From Acidobacteriaceae bacterium (GTDB lineage: Bacteria > Acidobacteriota > Terriglobia > Terriglobales > Acidobacteriaceae), in NCBI GenBank assembly GCA_003166055.1, contig PMWR01000509.1:1-9108 (forward strand): 9,108 bases of DNA. Direction: 5' to 3'. Made by a program: the position numbers and the translations under genes. The notes under the pieces are model-generated. The model had not been told where the DNA came from, ran no database searches, and saw only the letters and a list, made by a program, of their open reading frames with translations. Positions 1-6,303 of the stretch are shown one piece after another. The stretch's first letter is position 1. Each line of letters starts with the position of its first letter.

Positions 1-393
1 ACGCCCGAGCGCACGCTCTTTGAGCATGCGGCCTCGGCGGTCGAGCTGCCGGCCAAGTCGGGCTACATGGAAGTGCTCTACGGCGCCGCGCCCCTCGTTG
101 CCGAACTCGGTGCCGGCGATGTCACGCTGCACGGCGGTCCCGATGGCCCGGAGAGCGTATCGCGGTACAACGTGAGCTGGGGATTTGTTGAAGTGCTGCC
201 CGATCGCGTCACCATCCTGGCCACCGACGCGCTCAAGCCCGAGGAGATCGACGTACCCCGCGCCCAGCAGCAACTGGATCGCGGCCACAAGCAGTGGAAC
301 GAGGCCGGCGACAGCGAAGAGAAGTTCGCTGAAGCGCTGCATGTGATTGCCGAAGCCGAAGCCAAACTGGGTTCGGCGGCGGAGAAGCGTTGA
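1..393 (+). CDS. atpC: F1Fo ATP synthase subunit epsilon, 5' end outside window
   Basis: The reading frame is open from base 1 and ends at TGA 391-393, giving 130 visible residues. The N-terminal beta-sandwich is recognisable from TPERTLFE at the first visible residues, LPAKSGYMEVL around residues 16-26, the APLVAELGAGDV stretch, and GFVEVLPDRVTILATDAL, which matches the family's G-F-x-E-V-x-x-x-x-V-T-x-L-A signature followed by EEID. The remaining charged, helical tail (QQQLDRGHKQW through EKFAEALHVIAEAEAKL) is the C-terminal two-helix domain that in this family regulates ATP hydrolysis. Family length is about 130-140 residues, so only around ten N-terminal residues should be missing. A serine/glycine-rich insertion (GGPDGPESVS) sits between two strands, and the usual second glycine of VSGGF is Trp. 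The subunit is part of the central stalk of the cytoplasmic F1 sector. atpD would be expected just upstream, outside the window. The following terminator suggests this is the last gene of the atp operon. Confidence 0.93.
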   Translation, partial: TPERTLFEHAASAVELPAKSGYMEVLYGAAPLVAELGAGDVTLHGGPDGPESVSRYNVSWGFVEVLPDRVTILATDALKPEEIDVPRAQQQLDRGHKQWNEAGDSEEKFAEALHVIAEAEAKLGSAAEKR

Positions 394-422
394 GACGCGC
401 AACACGGCGTGAGGATTCAAAA

Positions 423-458
423 CAGAAAAGCCCTGCTCAGATGAGCGGGGCTTTTCTG
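423..458. terminator. Strong hairpin terminator after atpC, possibly bidirectional
   Basis: A nearly perfect inverted repeat has arms at 423-439 and 442-458 with only GA between them. The 17-bp arms differ at one position, a T that forms a G-U type wobble. The arms are A-rich at the 5' outside and carry CTTTT at the 3' outside (451-455), so the U-rich element is built into the stem and an equivalent run appears on the other strand. It starts 29 nt after the atpC stop and ends 40 nt before the next ATG, as expected for the end of the atp operon. Confidence 0.9.
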
Positions 459-485
459 CAGCCGCAGGTATGCCAGAATCGTTAT

Positions 486-491
486 GGAAGG
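486..491 (+). promoter_or_regulatory. Ribosome binding site that decides the start of the Sde182-like gene
   Basis: GGAAGG at 486-491 lies 7 nt before ATG 499. The alternative in-frame ATG at 484 has no purine-rich site in front and would put this Shine-Dalgarno inside the coding region, so 499 is preferred. Confidence 0.7.
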
Positions 492-498
492 CGAATCG

Positions 499-2034
499 AT
501 GAGCACGAACCAGCGTGGGCACGCGAAGGGACTGAGAGCCCAGCACTATCGCGAAAGAATCGGATTCTTTCTTTTGCTGGCCGGCTTTCTTGCTGGCGCG
601 AACTATCTCGGCGCGCAGGCGTTGCCGCCGACGCACATCGACGACTTCACCGGGCATCCCCGGGTGATGATCATCAGCGACATCGGCAACGAGCCGGACG
701 ATCAGATGTCGCTGGTGCGGCTGCTGCTCTACTCCAATGAACTCGACATCGAAGGGCTGATCGCCACAACTTCCACATGGCAGAAGAACGCGATCCATCC
801 TGAGACCATGCGGACACTGATCGACGCTTATGGGCAGGTGCGGCCGAATCTGTTGCTTCACGCCAGGGGCTGGCCCACGGCTGCTGAGCTTGCCGGCCGT
901 GTCTACGCCGGGCAAACAGCGTACGGGATGGCTGCCACTGGCAACGGCAAATCGTCCGAAGGCGCGCAGGCGATTGTGCGCGCCGTGGAGCGGGACGACA
1001 GCCGGCCCTTGTGGATCTGCCTATGGGGCGGCGCAAACACGCTGGCGCAGGCGCTGATCGAGCTACGAACAACGCGGACGGAGGCGGAAATTCAAAAGCT
1101 CGCGGGCAGGCTGAGAGTCTATTCCATCAGTGACCAGGACGACGCGGGGCCGTGGATTCGCCACGAGTTTCCGGACATCTTTTACATCGTCATGCCCTCC
1201 ACACCAACCGGAGGCGAATACTACTATGCCACCTGGACCGGTATCAGCGGCGACGCCTACTACCGCAACGGTGCGGGCGCCGACTTCACGACCGTCACCA
1301 ACGAGTGGCTGGACGCCAATATCCGAAAGGGCCCGCTGGGCATGCTGTACCCGCGCTTTGCCTTCATCATGGAGGGCGATACGCCATCGTTCCTCGGCCT
1401 GATCGACAACGGCCTGAACGCATACCGGCGGCCCGACTGGGGCGGCTGGGGCGGGCGCTACGTCCATCGCCGGCCGTATGGAGAGACGCACGACCTCTGG
1501 ACCCAGGGCGGCGACGAGTTTGCACGCGTTACCTCGCAGGACACGGTGGTTGGCATAGATGGCGTGCAGCATGTGTCGGACCAGGCGACCATCTGGCGCT
1601 GGCGCGAGGCATTTCAAAATGACTTTGCGGCGCGGATGGCGTGGACCGTCTCTGACTACGCGCATGCGAGTCACAATTCGCTGGTAAATGTGAATGGAAC
1701 GCCCGGTACATCGGTTATTGAGATGGATGTGAAGGTTGGGCAGCAAGTGGTGCTCGATGCAAGCCGCAGTGTCGATCCGGATGGGCGCACGCTGCACTTC
1801 CGCTGGTTTCATTATGGAGAGGCAGGCAGCGCCGATGGAAACCTGGCAGCCGTGACTCTGACCGGCGCCGATACCGCGCGAGTGACCGTCCGTGCCGATG
1901 CGGCGTGCCGGCCGGTTTGGCTACCGATGATTCCATGCAAAGGCGCCGGAACCGCACACATCATTCTCGCCGTGACGGGCGAGGGCTCGCCGCCGATGAC
2001 CTCGTATCGCCGCATCATTCTCCACGTTCACTAA
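499..2034 (+). CDS. Exported DUF1593 / Sde182-like protein (nucleoside-hydrolase-like domain plus Ig-like C-terminus)
   Basis: The protein has 511 residues from the ATG chosen by its ribosome site (516 from the ATG at 484). Residues 1-41 form a signal peptide: a basic n-region, a hydrophobic core from about 21 to 38, and a likely signal peptidase I cut after A-Q-A (41). Residues 54 to about 375 match the Sde182/DUF1593 nucleoside-hydrolase-like domain. The opening RVMIISDIGNEPDDQMSLV (55-73) has the acidic cluster D61, N64, D67, D68 that resembles the metal-binding DTDxGxDD motif of nucleoside hydrolases. LWGGANTLAQAL (174-185), SDQDDAGPWIR and the aromatic/glycine-rich RPDWGGWGGRY (311-321) are also typical of this family. 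Residues from about 400 to 511 look like an Ig-type beta domain (VVLDASRSVDPDGRTLHFRW), as in Sde182 C-terminal regions. Family members are described from polysaccharide degraders and called cellulose-binding, but the substrate is not established, so a role on extracytoplasmic glycosides or nucleoside-like compounds is inference. It sits alone after the atp terminator and converges on the next gene. Confidence 0.88.
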   Translation: MSTNQRGHAKGLRAQHYRERIGFFLLLAGFLAGANYLGAQALPPTHIDDFTGHPRVMIISDIGNEPDDQMSLVRLLLYSNELDIEGLIATTSTWQKNAIHPETMRTLIDAYGQVRPNLLLHARGWPTAAELAGRVYAGQTAYGMAATGNGKSSEGAQAIVRAVERDDSRPLWICLWGGANTLAQALIELRTTRTEAEIQKLAGRLRVYSISDQDDAGPWIRHEFPDIFYIVMPSTPTGGEYYYATWTGISGDAYYRNGAGADFTTVTNEWLDANIRKGPLGMLYPRFAFIMEGDTPSFLGLIDNGLNAYRRPDWGGWGGRYVHRRPYGETHDLWTQGGDEFARVTSQDTVVGIDGVQHVSDQATIWRWREAFQNDFAARMAWTVSDYAHASHNSLVNVNGTPGTSVIEMDVKVGQQVVLDASRSVDPDGRTLHFRWFHYGEAGSADGNLAAVTLTGADTARVTVRADAACRPVWLPMIPCKGAGTAHIILAVTGEGSPPMTSYRRIILHVH

Positions 2035-2081
2035 CTAGCTGTGCGCTTAGGAGCGGGCGCAGGGACTCTTCGAAATCGGCT

Positions 2082-3821
2082 CTACCGCATCAGAATCCAG
2101 CTCGCCATCTTTTCCAGCGCCACCGGCGAGATGGTCTCTTCAATCTGGCCGTACTCAGACGGCGCTCCGGTTTTCGCCGTCTGGAAGAGATGGTTCAGCC
2201 CAGGCAGTTCGTCCACCTCGAAGTGCTTGTTGCCCGCGTCCTCCAGCGCCTTGCGGATCGCGGGCAGATTCAGCGCCGGCGGAACCTGCAGGTCGAGTGA
2301 GCCGTTGATTGCGAGCACCGGAATGGTGAGCTTGCGCAGCGCAACGGCAGGGTCATAGGTGAGGAAGTAGCGGAACCAGGGCGAAGTGACAGCCTTGGTC
2401 TGCGCGGCAATCTGCGCGTCGGGTACTCCCACGGCCGCGAGCTTCACGCCCAGCAGGCGTTCAAGCGTCGCCGGATCCTTTTCGGTTTCCACCAGCGAAA
2501 TCATTGCGCGTTCGTCTTCAGCGTTCTTGTCGGCCTTTTCCTTGCTCACCCCATCTGCCTCGGAGATGAGCCGCAACTGTTCCACAATAATCTGGTCTCC
2601 GGGTACGCCGGAGCCGGCCATCATCACGATAAAGGCGACGTCGTGGTCCTCAGCCGCGACCATGGGCGCGATGATTCCGCCTTCACTGTGACCGATCAGC
2701 CCGATCCTGTGCGGATCAACTTCAGGACGGGACTTGAGGTAGGCCACGCCTGCCTCAGCATCGGAAGCGAAGTCGGCCGTGGTAGCCGTCGCACGGTCCC
2801 CTGTGGAATTGCCCACTCCCCGCTTGTCCACGCGCAGCACCGCAATCCCCTTGCGGGTCAGGTAGTCGGAAAGCACCAGGAACGGCTTGTGTCCCAGCAG
2901 GGTTTCGTCGCGGTCATGCGGGCCGGAGCCAACGATCAGCAACACCGCGGGAAACGGCCCGTTGCCCGCCGGAAGGGTCAGCGTGCCGGCCAGCGTGTTG
3001 CCCGCCGCCTTGTTCGCGTAGGTCACGTCCTCTTCCCGATAGGGATATGGCTTGACTGGATTCTGCGGCCGGCGCAATTCAAGCGCCGCTTCGCCCTTGA
3101 TGCGCTCCAGCTTCAGCGGAAAGGGGCTGCCGGCCTGCGTAAACGTGCCTTCGATGGCGCTCAAATCCGCAGCTACCGTTCCTTCATACGCGATGCCCAG
3201 CGGCTTGAGAGCGATGCTGACTGTGCTGCCGCTTTGCGCGATGGAGCTTGCCGGAATCCAGGCCGGACTCTGGTCGGGGCTTTGCATCTGTGCGGTCAGG
3301 CCCCCGCCGGTGCTCGCGATCTTGAACGCGATGCGGAGCTTGATGGCGCCCACGTCGATCCTTCCAAGCCACACGCCGTCAATGGACGAGGGCGTCGCGG
3401 ATGAGGGCGCCACGGATGAGGGCGTCGCGGCCTTGGTCTCGGCCTGCGCGGGGGCGCGCTTGAAGCTGAGCGGGAGGTCAGCGCCCTGTGTAAAGGTCCC
3501 GTCGATCTCGGTTGCGTCCTTGTTGACCGTGCCCTCATAGGAGACATGGGCGGCGTCGATCGTGAATTTGAGTTTCGAGTCGGTGAGCGAGATTGCGGTG
3601 ACAGGAATGCCGTTGGCGTGCTGGTCGATGCTGTCAAAGGTCGCTGTCATGCTTTTGTCCGCGGCGACGGTAATGTGCAGGCCGATGTGCAGCTGCGTGC
3701 CGCCGGCATTCAGTGTGCCCAGCCAGTCGCCGGCCACCGGCGATTGCGCCAGACACAGCGGTGAAATGGCCAGTCCGCATAGCGCGGCCAGGGCGAAATT
3801 TTTTGTGGGAGTAGCTTTCAT
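2082..3821 (-). CDS. Secreted alpha/beta hydrolase with duplicated N-terminal beta domains
   Basis: Starting at ATG 3821 the protein has 579 residues; the frame stays open upstream to an ATG at 3926, but AGGAG lies four bases before 3821 and a signal peptide begins there. Residues 1-25 are the signal peptide (core FALAALCGLAIS, likely cut after LCLA). Two homologous domains of about 92 residues follow, at roughly 30-122 and 148-240. Both open with W-L-G-x-(I/L), contain YEGTV and IxGTFTQ, and end in L-x-(F/L)-(K/E)-R. They are joined by an A/T/P/S-rich linker. The hydrolase domain spans about 267-579. It has an oxyanion-side motif GSGPHDRDE (298-306), VDKRGVGNSTGD (331-342), the nucleophile elbow GHSEGG with Ser379, an acid candidate Asp510 in INGSLDLQVP, and a catalytic His544 in LPGLNHLF, with a lid-like insertion around 405-485. 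It is therefore a probable serine hydrolase (esterase or peptidase-like, Hydrolase_4/S33 type) acting outside the cytoplasm; the substrate is unknown. The gene is monocistronic by appearance and converges with the Sde182-like gene across 47 nt. Confidence 0.9.
   Translation of the reverse strand: MKATPTKNFALAALCGLAISPLCLAQSPVAGDWLGTLNAGGTQLHIGLHITVAADKSMTATFDSIDQHANGIPVTAISLTDSKLKFTIDAAHVSYEGTVNKDATEIDGTFTQGADLPLSFKRAPAQAETKAATPSSVAPSSATPSSIDGVWLGRIDVGAIKLRIAFKIASTGGGLTAQMQSPDQSPAWIPASSIAQSGSTVSIALKPLGIAYEGTVAADLSAIEGTFTQAGSPFPLKLERIKGEAALELRRPQNPVKPYPYREEDVTYANKAAGNTLAGTLTLPAGNGPFPAVLLIVGSGPHDRDETLLGHKPFLVLSDYLTRKGIAVLRVDKRGVGNSTGDRATATTADFASDAEAGVAYLKSRPEVDPHRIGLIGHSEGGIIAPMVAAEDHDVAFIVMMAGSGVPGDQIIVEQLRLISEADGVSKEKADKNAEDERAMISLVETEKDPATLERLLGVKLAAVGVPDAQIAAQTKAVTSPWFRYFLTYDPAVALRKLTIPVLAINGSLDLQVPPALNLPAIRKALEDAGNKHFEVDELPGLNHLFQTAKTGAPSEYGQIEETISPVALEKMASWILMR
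3385..3429. repeat. Three tandem 15-bp repeats in the hydrolase linker
   Basis: Units at 3385-3399, 3400-3414 and 3415-3429 follow the pattern GAYGAGGGCGYCRCG with at most two or three differences between units. On the coding (-) strand they encode the linker repeats ATPSS, VAPSS, ATPSS between the two N-terminal beta domains. Being a multiple of three, copy-number change would alter linker length without a frameshift. Confidence 0.85.
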
Positions 3822-4036
3822 CTTTCTCCTGTCTTTCCCGGAGGTTGTTGTGGATGGGGCTCTCAACCCGACGCGGATGTTGATAGCGGAAGTGGGGACG
3901 CACAACTGTGCGCCTGCATTCACCAATCGATGATACGCGGGCGTTTCCGGGAAAGTTCACTGTGTAAGGCAGCGCGATCGCTTCAATGCGCTGTGCAATT
4001 TGCCCCGCAAGCGCATACAATTCTCAAGGGAAAGCC
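3822..4036. promoter_or_regulatory. Divergent intergenic region between hydrolase and CxxC-protein genes
   Basis: This 215-bp gap must hold the promoters for both flanking genes. I see no confident -35/-10 pair for either. It contains a 14-bp hyphenated palindrome at 3899-3912 (CGCACA-AC-TGTGCG) and a second at 3944-3954 (TTTCC-G-GGAAA). A 9-bp word, CTTTCCCGG, at 3833-3841 recurs inverted at 3947-3955. These could be operator half-sites, but this is not shown. Confidence 0.4.
3826..3830 (-). promoter_or_regulatory. Ribosome binding site that decides the hydrolase start
   Basis: On the - strand AGGAG is followed by AAAG and then ATG at 3821. The longer in-frame start at 3926 would add 35 residues in front of a clear signal peptide, so the short start is preferred. 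Confidence 0.75.
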
Positions 4037-4345
4037 ATGTCGAAGAAGAAGCAGGACATTTTCGAAGTAGCCTGTCCCGACTGCGGGGCGATGCTCAGGA
4101 TCGACGCGGCCACCGGCGTGCTGGTGAGTCATACCTCGGCCCCGCGCAAGCGGATGTTTGAGGACCTGGAGTCGGCGGCCCAGGCCATGCGCGCACAGGA
4201 TGAGCGCAAGGAGTCGATCTTCCGCCAATCGGTGGACGCGGAGAAGAACAAAGCCGATTTGCTGGAGAAGAAGTTTGCCGAGGCGCTGCGCAAGGCGAAA
4301 GATGCTCCCGACGTTAAGCCATTGCGCGAGTTCGACCTGGACTGA
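4037..4345 (+). CDS. Small CxxC (half zinc-ribbon) protein with C-terminal coiled coil
   Basis: The gene encodes 102 residues. ATG 4037 is chosen because AAGGG (4026-4030) lies six bases upstream; an in-frame ATG at 3986 would add 17 residues with no ribosome site. After a lysine-rich start (MSKKKQDIFE), residues 11-26 read as one zinc-ribbon knuckle, VACPDCGAMLRIDAATG, with Cys13 and Cys16. No second cysteine pair exists in the protein, so metal binding would need a dimer or a partner. Residues about 40-88 are charged, alanine-rich and heptad-like, predicting a helix or coiled coil (FEDLESAAQAMRAQDERKES, then NKADLLEKKFAEALRKAK). There is no signal peptide or membrane segment, so it is cytoplasmic. 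I do not recognise a characterised family; it resembles conserved hypothetical proteins. It is followed 125 nt later by a second small gene on the same strand. Confidence 0.75.
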   Translation: MSKKKQDIFEVACPDCGAMLRIDAATGVLVSHTSAPRKRMFEDLESAAQAMRAQDERKESIFRQSVDAEKNKADLLEKKFAEALRKAKDAPDVKPLREFDLD

Positions 4346-4470
4346 AACAATAAGACCGTCGGATGCACGGGTTTCTAGGAGTTTTCCCCCACGGCCCGCA
4401 ATTTCGAGCGATACTCCAGACACCGTTCCCTCTCTTCCGGGGATCGGGGCCGGAGACGGAAGGAGAAACC

Positions 4471-4806
4471 ATGGTGGTTGTGCCGCTTACCGAAACATCG
4501 CACGAAACTCGCATCAATCTGAGCATCTTCAACGGCATCACGGGCAGTTGGACCGGCTACGCCGCGGGCGGAGCCCTGGCGGCTGGAGCTGCGCTGCTGA
4601 TGGGCCGTCAACGCCGCGCCGGGTTGGCTGTCGCCTGCGCGGGCACTGCACTGGCGCTGCTTGACCAGAAAGATGCCGTGCGCGCCTGCTGGGACGCAAT
4701 TCCCGGATACCTCGACCACATTGAACGAGCTCTTGCCCAGTTGCAGGAGGTCGTGAAGGATGTGGCCGATAATCGCGAAAAGCTGGGAAGAATCCTGGAA
4801 GAATAG
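4471..4806 (+). CDS. Small membrane protein of unknown function
   Basis: The gene encodes 111 residues from ATG 4471, which has the best ribosome site in the window: GGAAGGAG at 4458-4465 with a 5-nt spacer. A longer frame from 4363 adds 36 unconvincing residues and is rejected. After a polar N-terminus (about 1-25), residues 26-44 (WTGYAAGGALAAGAALLMG) form a glycine/alanine-rich membrane segment. A basic turn follows (RQRRAG, 46-51), then a second hydrophobic stretch 52-64 (LAVACAGTALALL). The C-terminal half (about 65-111) is a charged amphipathic helix (IERALAQLQEVVKDVADNREKLGRILEE). This suggests a membrane hairpin carrying a cytoplasmic coiled-coil or amphipathic tail. I do not recognise the family and assign no function. 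It converges on the SufT-like gene, with only 18 nt between the stop codons. Confidence 0.72.
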   Translation: MVVVPLTETSHETRINLSIFNGITGSWTGYAAGGALAAGAALLMGRQRRAGLAVACAGTALALLDQKDAVRACWDAIPGYLDHIERALAQLQEVVKDVADNREKLGRILEE

Positions 4807-4825
4807 GCGCTCCGGGCCGGAACGC
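4807..4825. terminator. Possible GC hairpin between convergent genes
   Basis: Arms 4807-4814 (GCGCTCCG) and 4818-4825 (CGGAACGC) pair around GGC with a single C-A mismatch, which becomes a G-U wobble on the - strand transcript. The hairpin fills the gap between two convergent stop codons. No U-tract follows on either side, so intrinsic termination is doubtful. Confidence 0.35.
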
Positions 4826-5151
4826 TAGATTCCCAGTTGCCTGCGGCCTTCCGCGCTGATGCGGTGGGGCGTCCATTTGGGTTCCCACACCAGATCGACC
4901 TCAACTTTACCGATGTCCTGGATGCCGGCCAGGCGGTTGTGTACCTGCTCGAAGATCAGGCCGCTCGCGGGGCACTGCGGCGTGGTCAGGGTCATGGTCA
5001 CCTTGACCCATTGGCGCGGCCAGGCCGGCGTGGAGTGCGGATCGGGCCCGGTTGCAACCCCATAAATCAGTCCCAGGTCGACGAGGTTCAGCTTCACTTC
5101 CGGATCAAAGCAATCGCGCAGGGCGGTCAGGATGTCGGCTTCGGAGAGCAT
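4825..5151 (-). CDS. MIP18/DUF59-family metal-sulfur cluster assembly factor (SufT/PaaD-like)
   Basis: The 108-residue protein matches the MIP18/DUF59 family. It starts with a short helix (ADILTALRDCFDPEVK), followed by LNLVDLGLIYGV (21-32), which carries the DPE (16-18) and DLGLIY (25-30) hallmarks. The second half has VTMTLTTPQCP (51-61), with Cys60 at the position of the conserved reactive cysteine, and then VDLVWEPKWTPHRIS (85-99), the W-x-P-x-W-(T/S) ending typical of SufT-like members. Family proteins help deliver or mature Fe-S clusters in the cytoplasm. The loop between the first two motifs (GPDPHSTPAWPRQW) is proline/tryptophan-rich and slightly extended. It lies 8 nt after the lipoprotein stop on the same strand, so the two are probably co-transcribed, but no other suf genes are in the window. 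The ribosome site is weak: GAGG about 11 nt before the ATG, inside the preceding gene. Confidence 0.88.
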   Translation of the reverse strand: MLSEADILTALRDCFDPEVKLNLVDLGLIYGVATGPDPHSTPAWPRQWVKVTMTLTTPQCPASGLIFEQVHNRLAGIQDIGKVEVDLVWEPKWTPHRISAEGRRQLGI

Positions 5152-5159
5152 CGGACCCG

Positions 5160-6194
5160 CTACCTCAATGCCAGCTGGGGGAATATGGATGTCATGCTGC
5201 CGGATTTGAACTGAATTGCCGGAGCAATATTTCCCGAACTGGAAGGCCCGAATCCCAAAACAGAGAGCCCCGTGCTCTGCGTGTAACTGAGAGCATACAG
5301 GTTTCCCACGCTATCCACGCTGAGGGCGAGGACTCCTTCAAGCCCCGTCGCGGCCCCGGCGATCGTTTTCACAGGTGTGGCAACGGCCGGTGCGCTCAAA
5401 GCAAACTCAAGAATCGTGGAAGCATCGCCCTCGAAGCAAGCCGCGTAGAAATTTCCCTTTGCATCCAGTGCAACCTCAATAGAGTTATCGAGCGAACATG
5501 GGTTCGAAACCGTGATTATGCGGGCCGGCGCAACGTTTCCCGTCGCGGAAGGCGAAAACACCAGGATGGTCCAGTCAGCAACATTCGCCGAAGTTGATTC
5601 CAGCGCCACATAGATATTGCCCGCCCCATCCACCGAAATCGCGCTCGGGACCGTCGCATCGGCCAGGCGGGTCAGAGATCCCTGAATAAGACGCACAGGA
5701 GTAGCCGCTCTGTCAGCCGTATTCGAGAAAACGGAGATACTTCCCGCTGGGTCGACAACATAAAGCTGAGAAGCGGCGTCGACCGCCAGCGGTCCGGGTT
5801 CACTGAAACTCGCCGCGCTGCCTACGATGGTTCTGGCTGGCGAAGCAGACCCGCTGGCCCCGCTCGAAAAGACCAGGACCTCCGACGACTCACCTGTTTG
5901 AATTCCGAGATAAAGCTGGCCTGACGGATCCGTTGCCACGTAAGAATCTGCTTGAGTGAATGGCGTTGCGAGTGCCTCAGTGGGTGAAGCCACCCCATTG
6001 CCAGAGGCCGGGTACTGGGTTACCGTGCCTGTGACTCCCAGGTCGAGCGCTGGCTGAGAAACATAGACCGCGGATGCGCCGCCGCTGGCTAATGGGACAG
6101 CCGGGCCTCCTCGAACCGGGCTGCTGCATCCGGCCAGTAGTCCAAGGCATCCCGCTGCCATTCCCGCAAAGACAAACCCGGACACGTCGCGCAT
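5160..6194 (-). CDS. Lipoprotein with six-repeat (NHL-like) beta-propeller
   Basis: The protein has 344 residues. Its N-terminus is a lipoprotein signal: basic/polar MRDVSG, hydrophobic core, and lipobox LAGC with Cys23 as the acylated residue, followed by SS. The mature part is Gly/Ala/Ser-rich. It carries a repeated D-x-x-(G/S)-x-(L/I/F)-Y strand at residues 89-95, 139-145, 189-195, 244-250 and 294-300. Each is followed about 25-35 residues later by a P-(A/V)-(R/K)-x-I element (119, 166, 223, 274; degenerate at 325). An N-terminal AVYV (42-45) with ASPTEAL (69-75) supplies a sixth, degenerate unit. This predicts a beta-propeller of NHL/SMP-30-like type, anchored to the membrane and facing outward; the ligand is unknown. 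A perfect TATAAT lies about 36 nt upstream of the ATG. No good Shine-Dalgarno is visible before ATG 6194, so the start is the least certain part, though the lipobox fixes it to within about ten residues. It precedes the SufT-like gene by 8 nt. Confidence 0.8.
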   Translation of the reverse strand: MRDVSGFVFAGMAAGCLGLLAGCSSPVRGGPAVPLASGGASAVYVSQPALDLGVTGTVTQYPASGNGVASPTEALATPFTQADSYVATDPSGQLYLGIQTGESSEVLVFSSGASGSASPARTIVGSAASFSEPGPLAVDAASQLYVVDPAGSISVFSNTADRAATPVRLIQGSLTRLADATVPSAISVDGAGNIYVALESTSANVADWTILVFSPSATGNVAPARIITVSNPCSLDNSIEVALDAKGNFYAACFEGDASTILEFALSAPAVATPVKTIAGAATGLEGVLALSVDSVGNLYALSYTQSTGLSVLGFGPSSSGNIAPAIQFKSGSMTSIFPQLALR

Positions 6195-6229
6195 TGAGGC
6201 CCCATTTCACGGTTCTTCGGTCGGTTCAA

Positions 6230-6235
6230 ATTATA
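6230..6235 (-). promoter_or_regulatory. Probable -10 box (TATAAT) for the lipoprotein-sufT pair
   Basis: The - strand reads exactly TATAAT at 6235-6230, inside the 109-bp gap after ispA, the only consensus -10 noted in an intergenic region here. Transcription would begin near 6223, giving a leader of about 29 nt before ATG 6194. The -35 region at 16-18 bp spacing (around GACGTT) is poor. Two CGGTTC repeats, 6 nt apart, lie just downstream at 6210-6227. Confidence 0.5.
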
Positions 6236-6303
6236 GACCTGCTGCCAACGCAAACGTCGTGCGCGGAGAGGGCGGTCGAGCTCTGCCGGCTAGCGTGGCT
6301 CCA

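Noticed and set aside
394..498. Promoter for the Sde182-like gene after the atp terminator
   Set aside because: Only 40 nt separate the hairpin from the ATG and no convincing -35/-10 pair is visible.
1063..1812. 249-codon - strand frame over the Sde182-like gene
   Set aside because: Shadow of a well-supported gene; no recognisable domain or start signal.
2035..2081. Terminator between the convergent Sde182-like and hydrolase genes
   Set aside because: Only a 5-bp stem (TGCGC/GCGCA) could be drawn, without a U-tract, so it is not reported as a feature.
2643..3404. 253-codon + strand frame antisense to the hydrolase
   Set aside because: The opposite strand encodes a complete alpha/beta hydrolase with catalytic triad; the antisense translation has low-complexity Arg-rich composition and no ribosome site.
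4016..4021. TACAAT as a -10 box for the CxxC-protein gene
   Set aside because: A transcript starting about 7 nt downstream would begin inside the ribosome site, and there is no -35 partner.
4363..4470. N-terminal extension of the small membrane protein from ATG 4363
   Set aside because: The 36 extra residues lack a signal or domain, and a strong GGAAGGAG sits immediately before ATG 4471.
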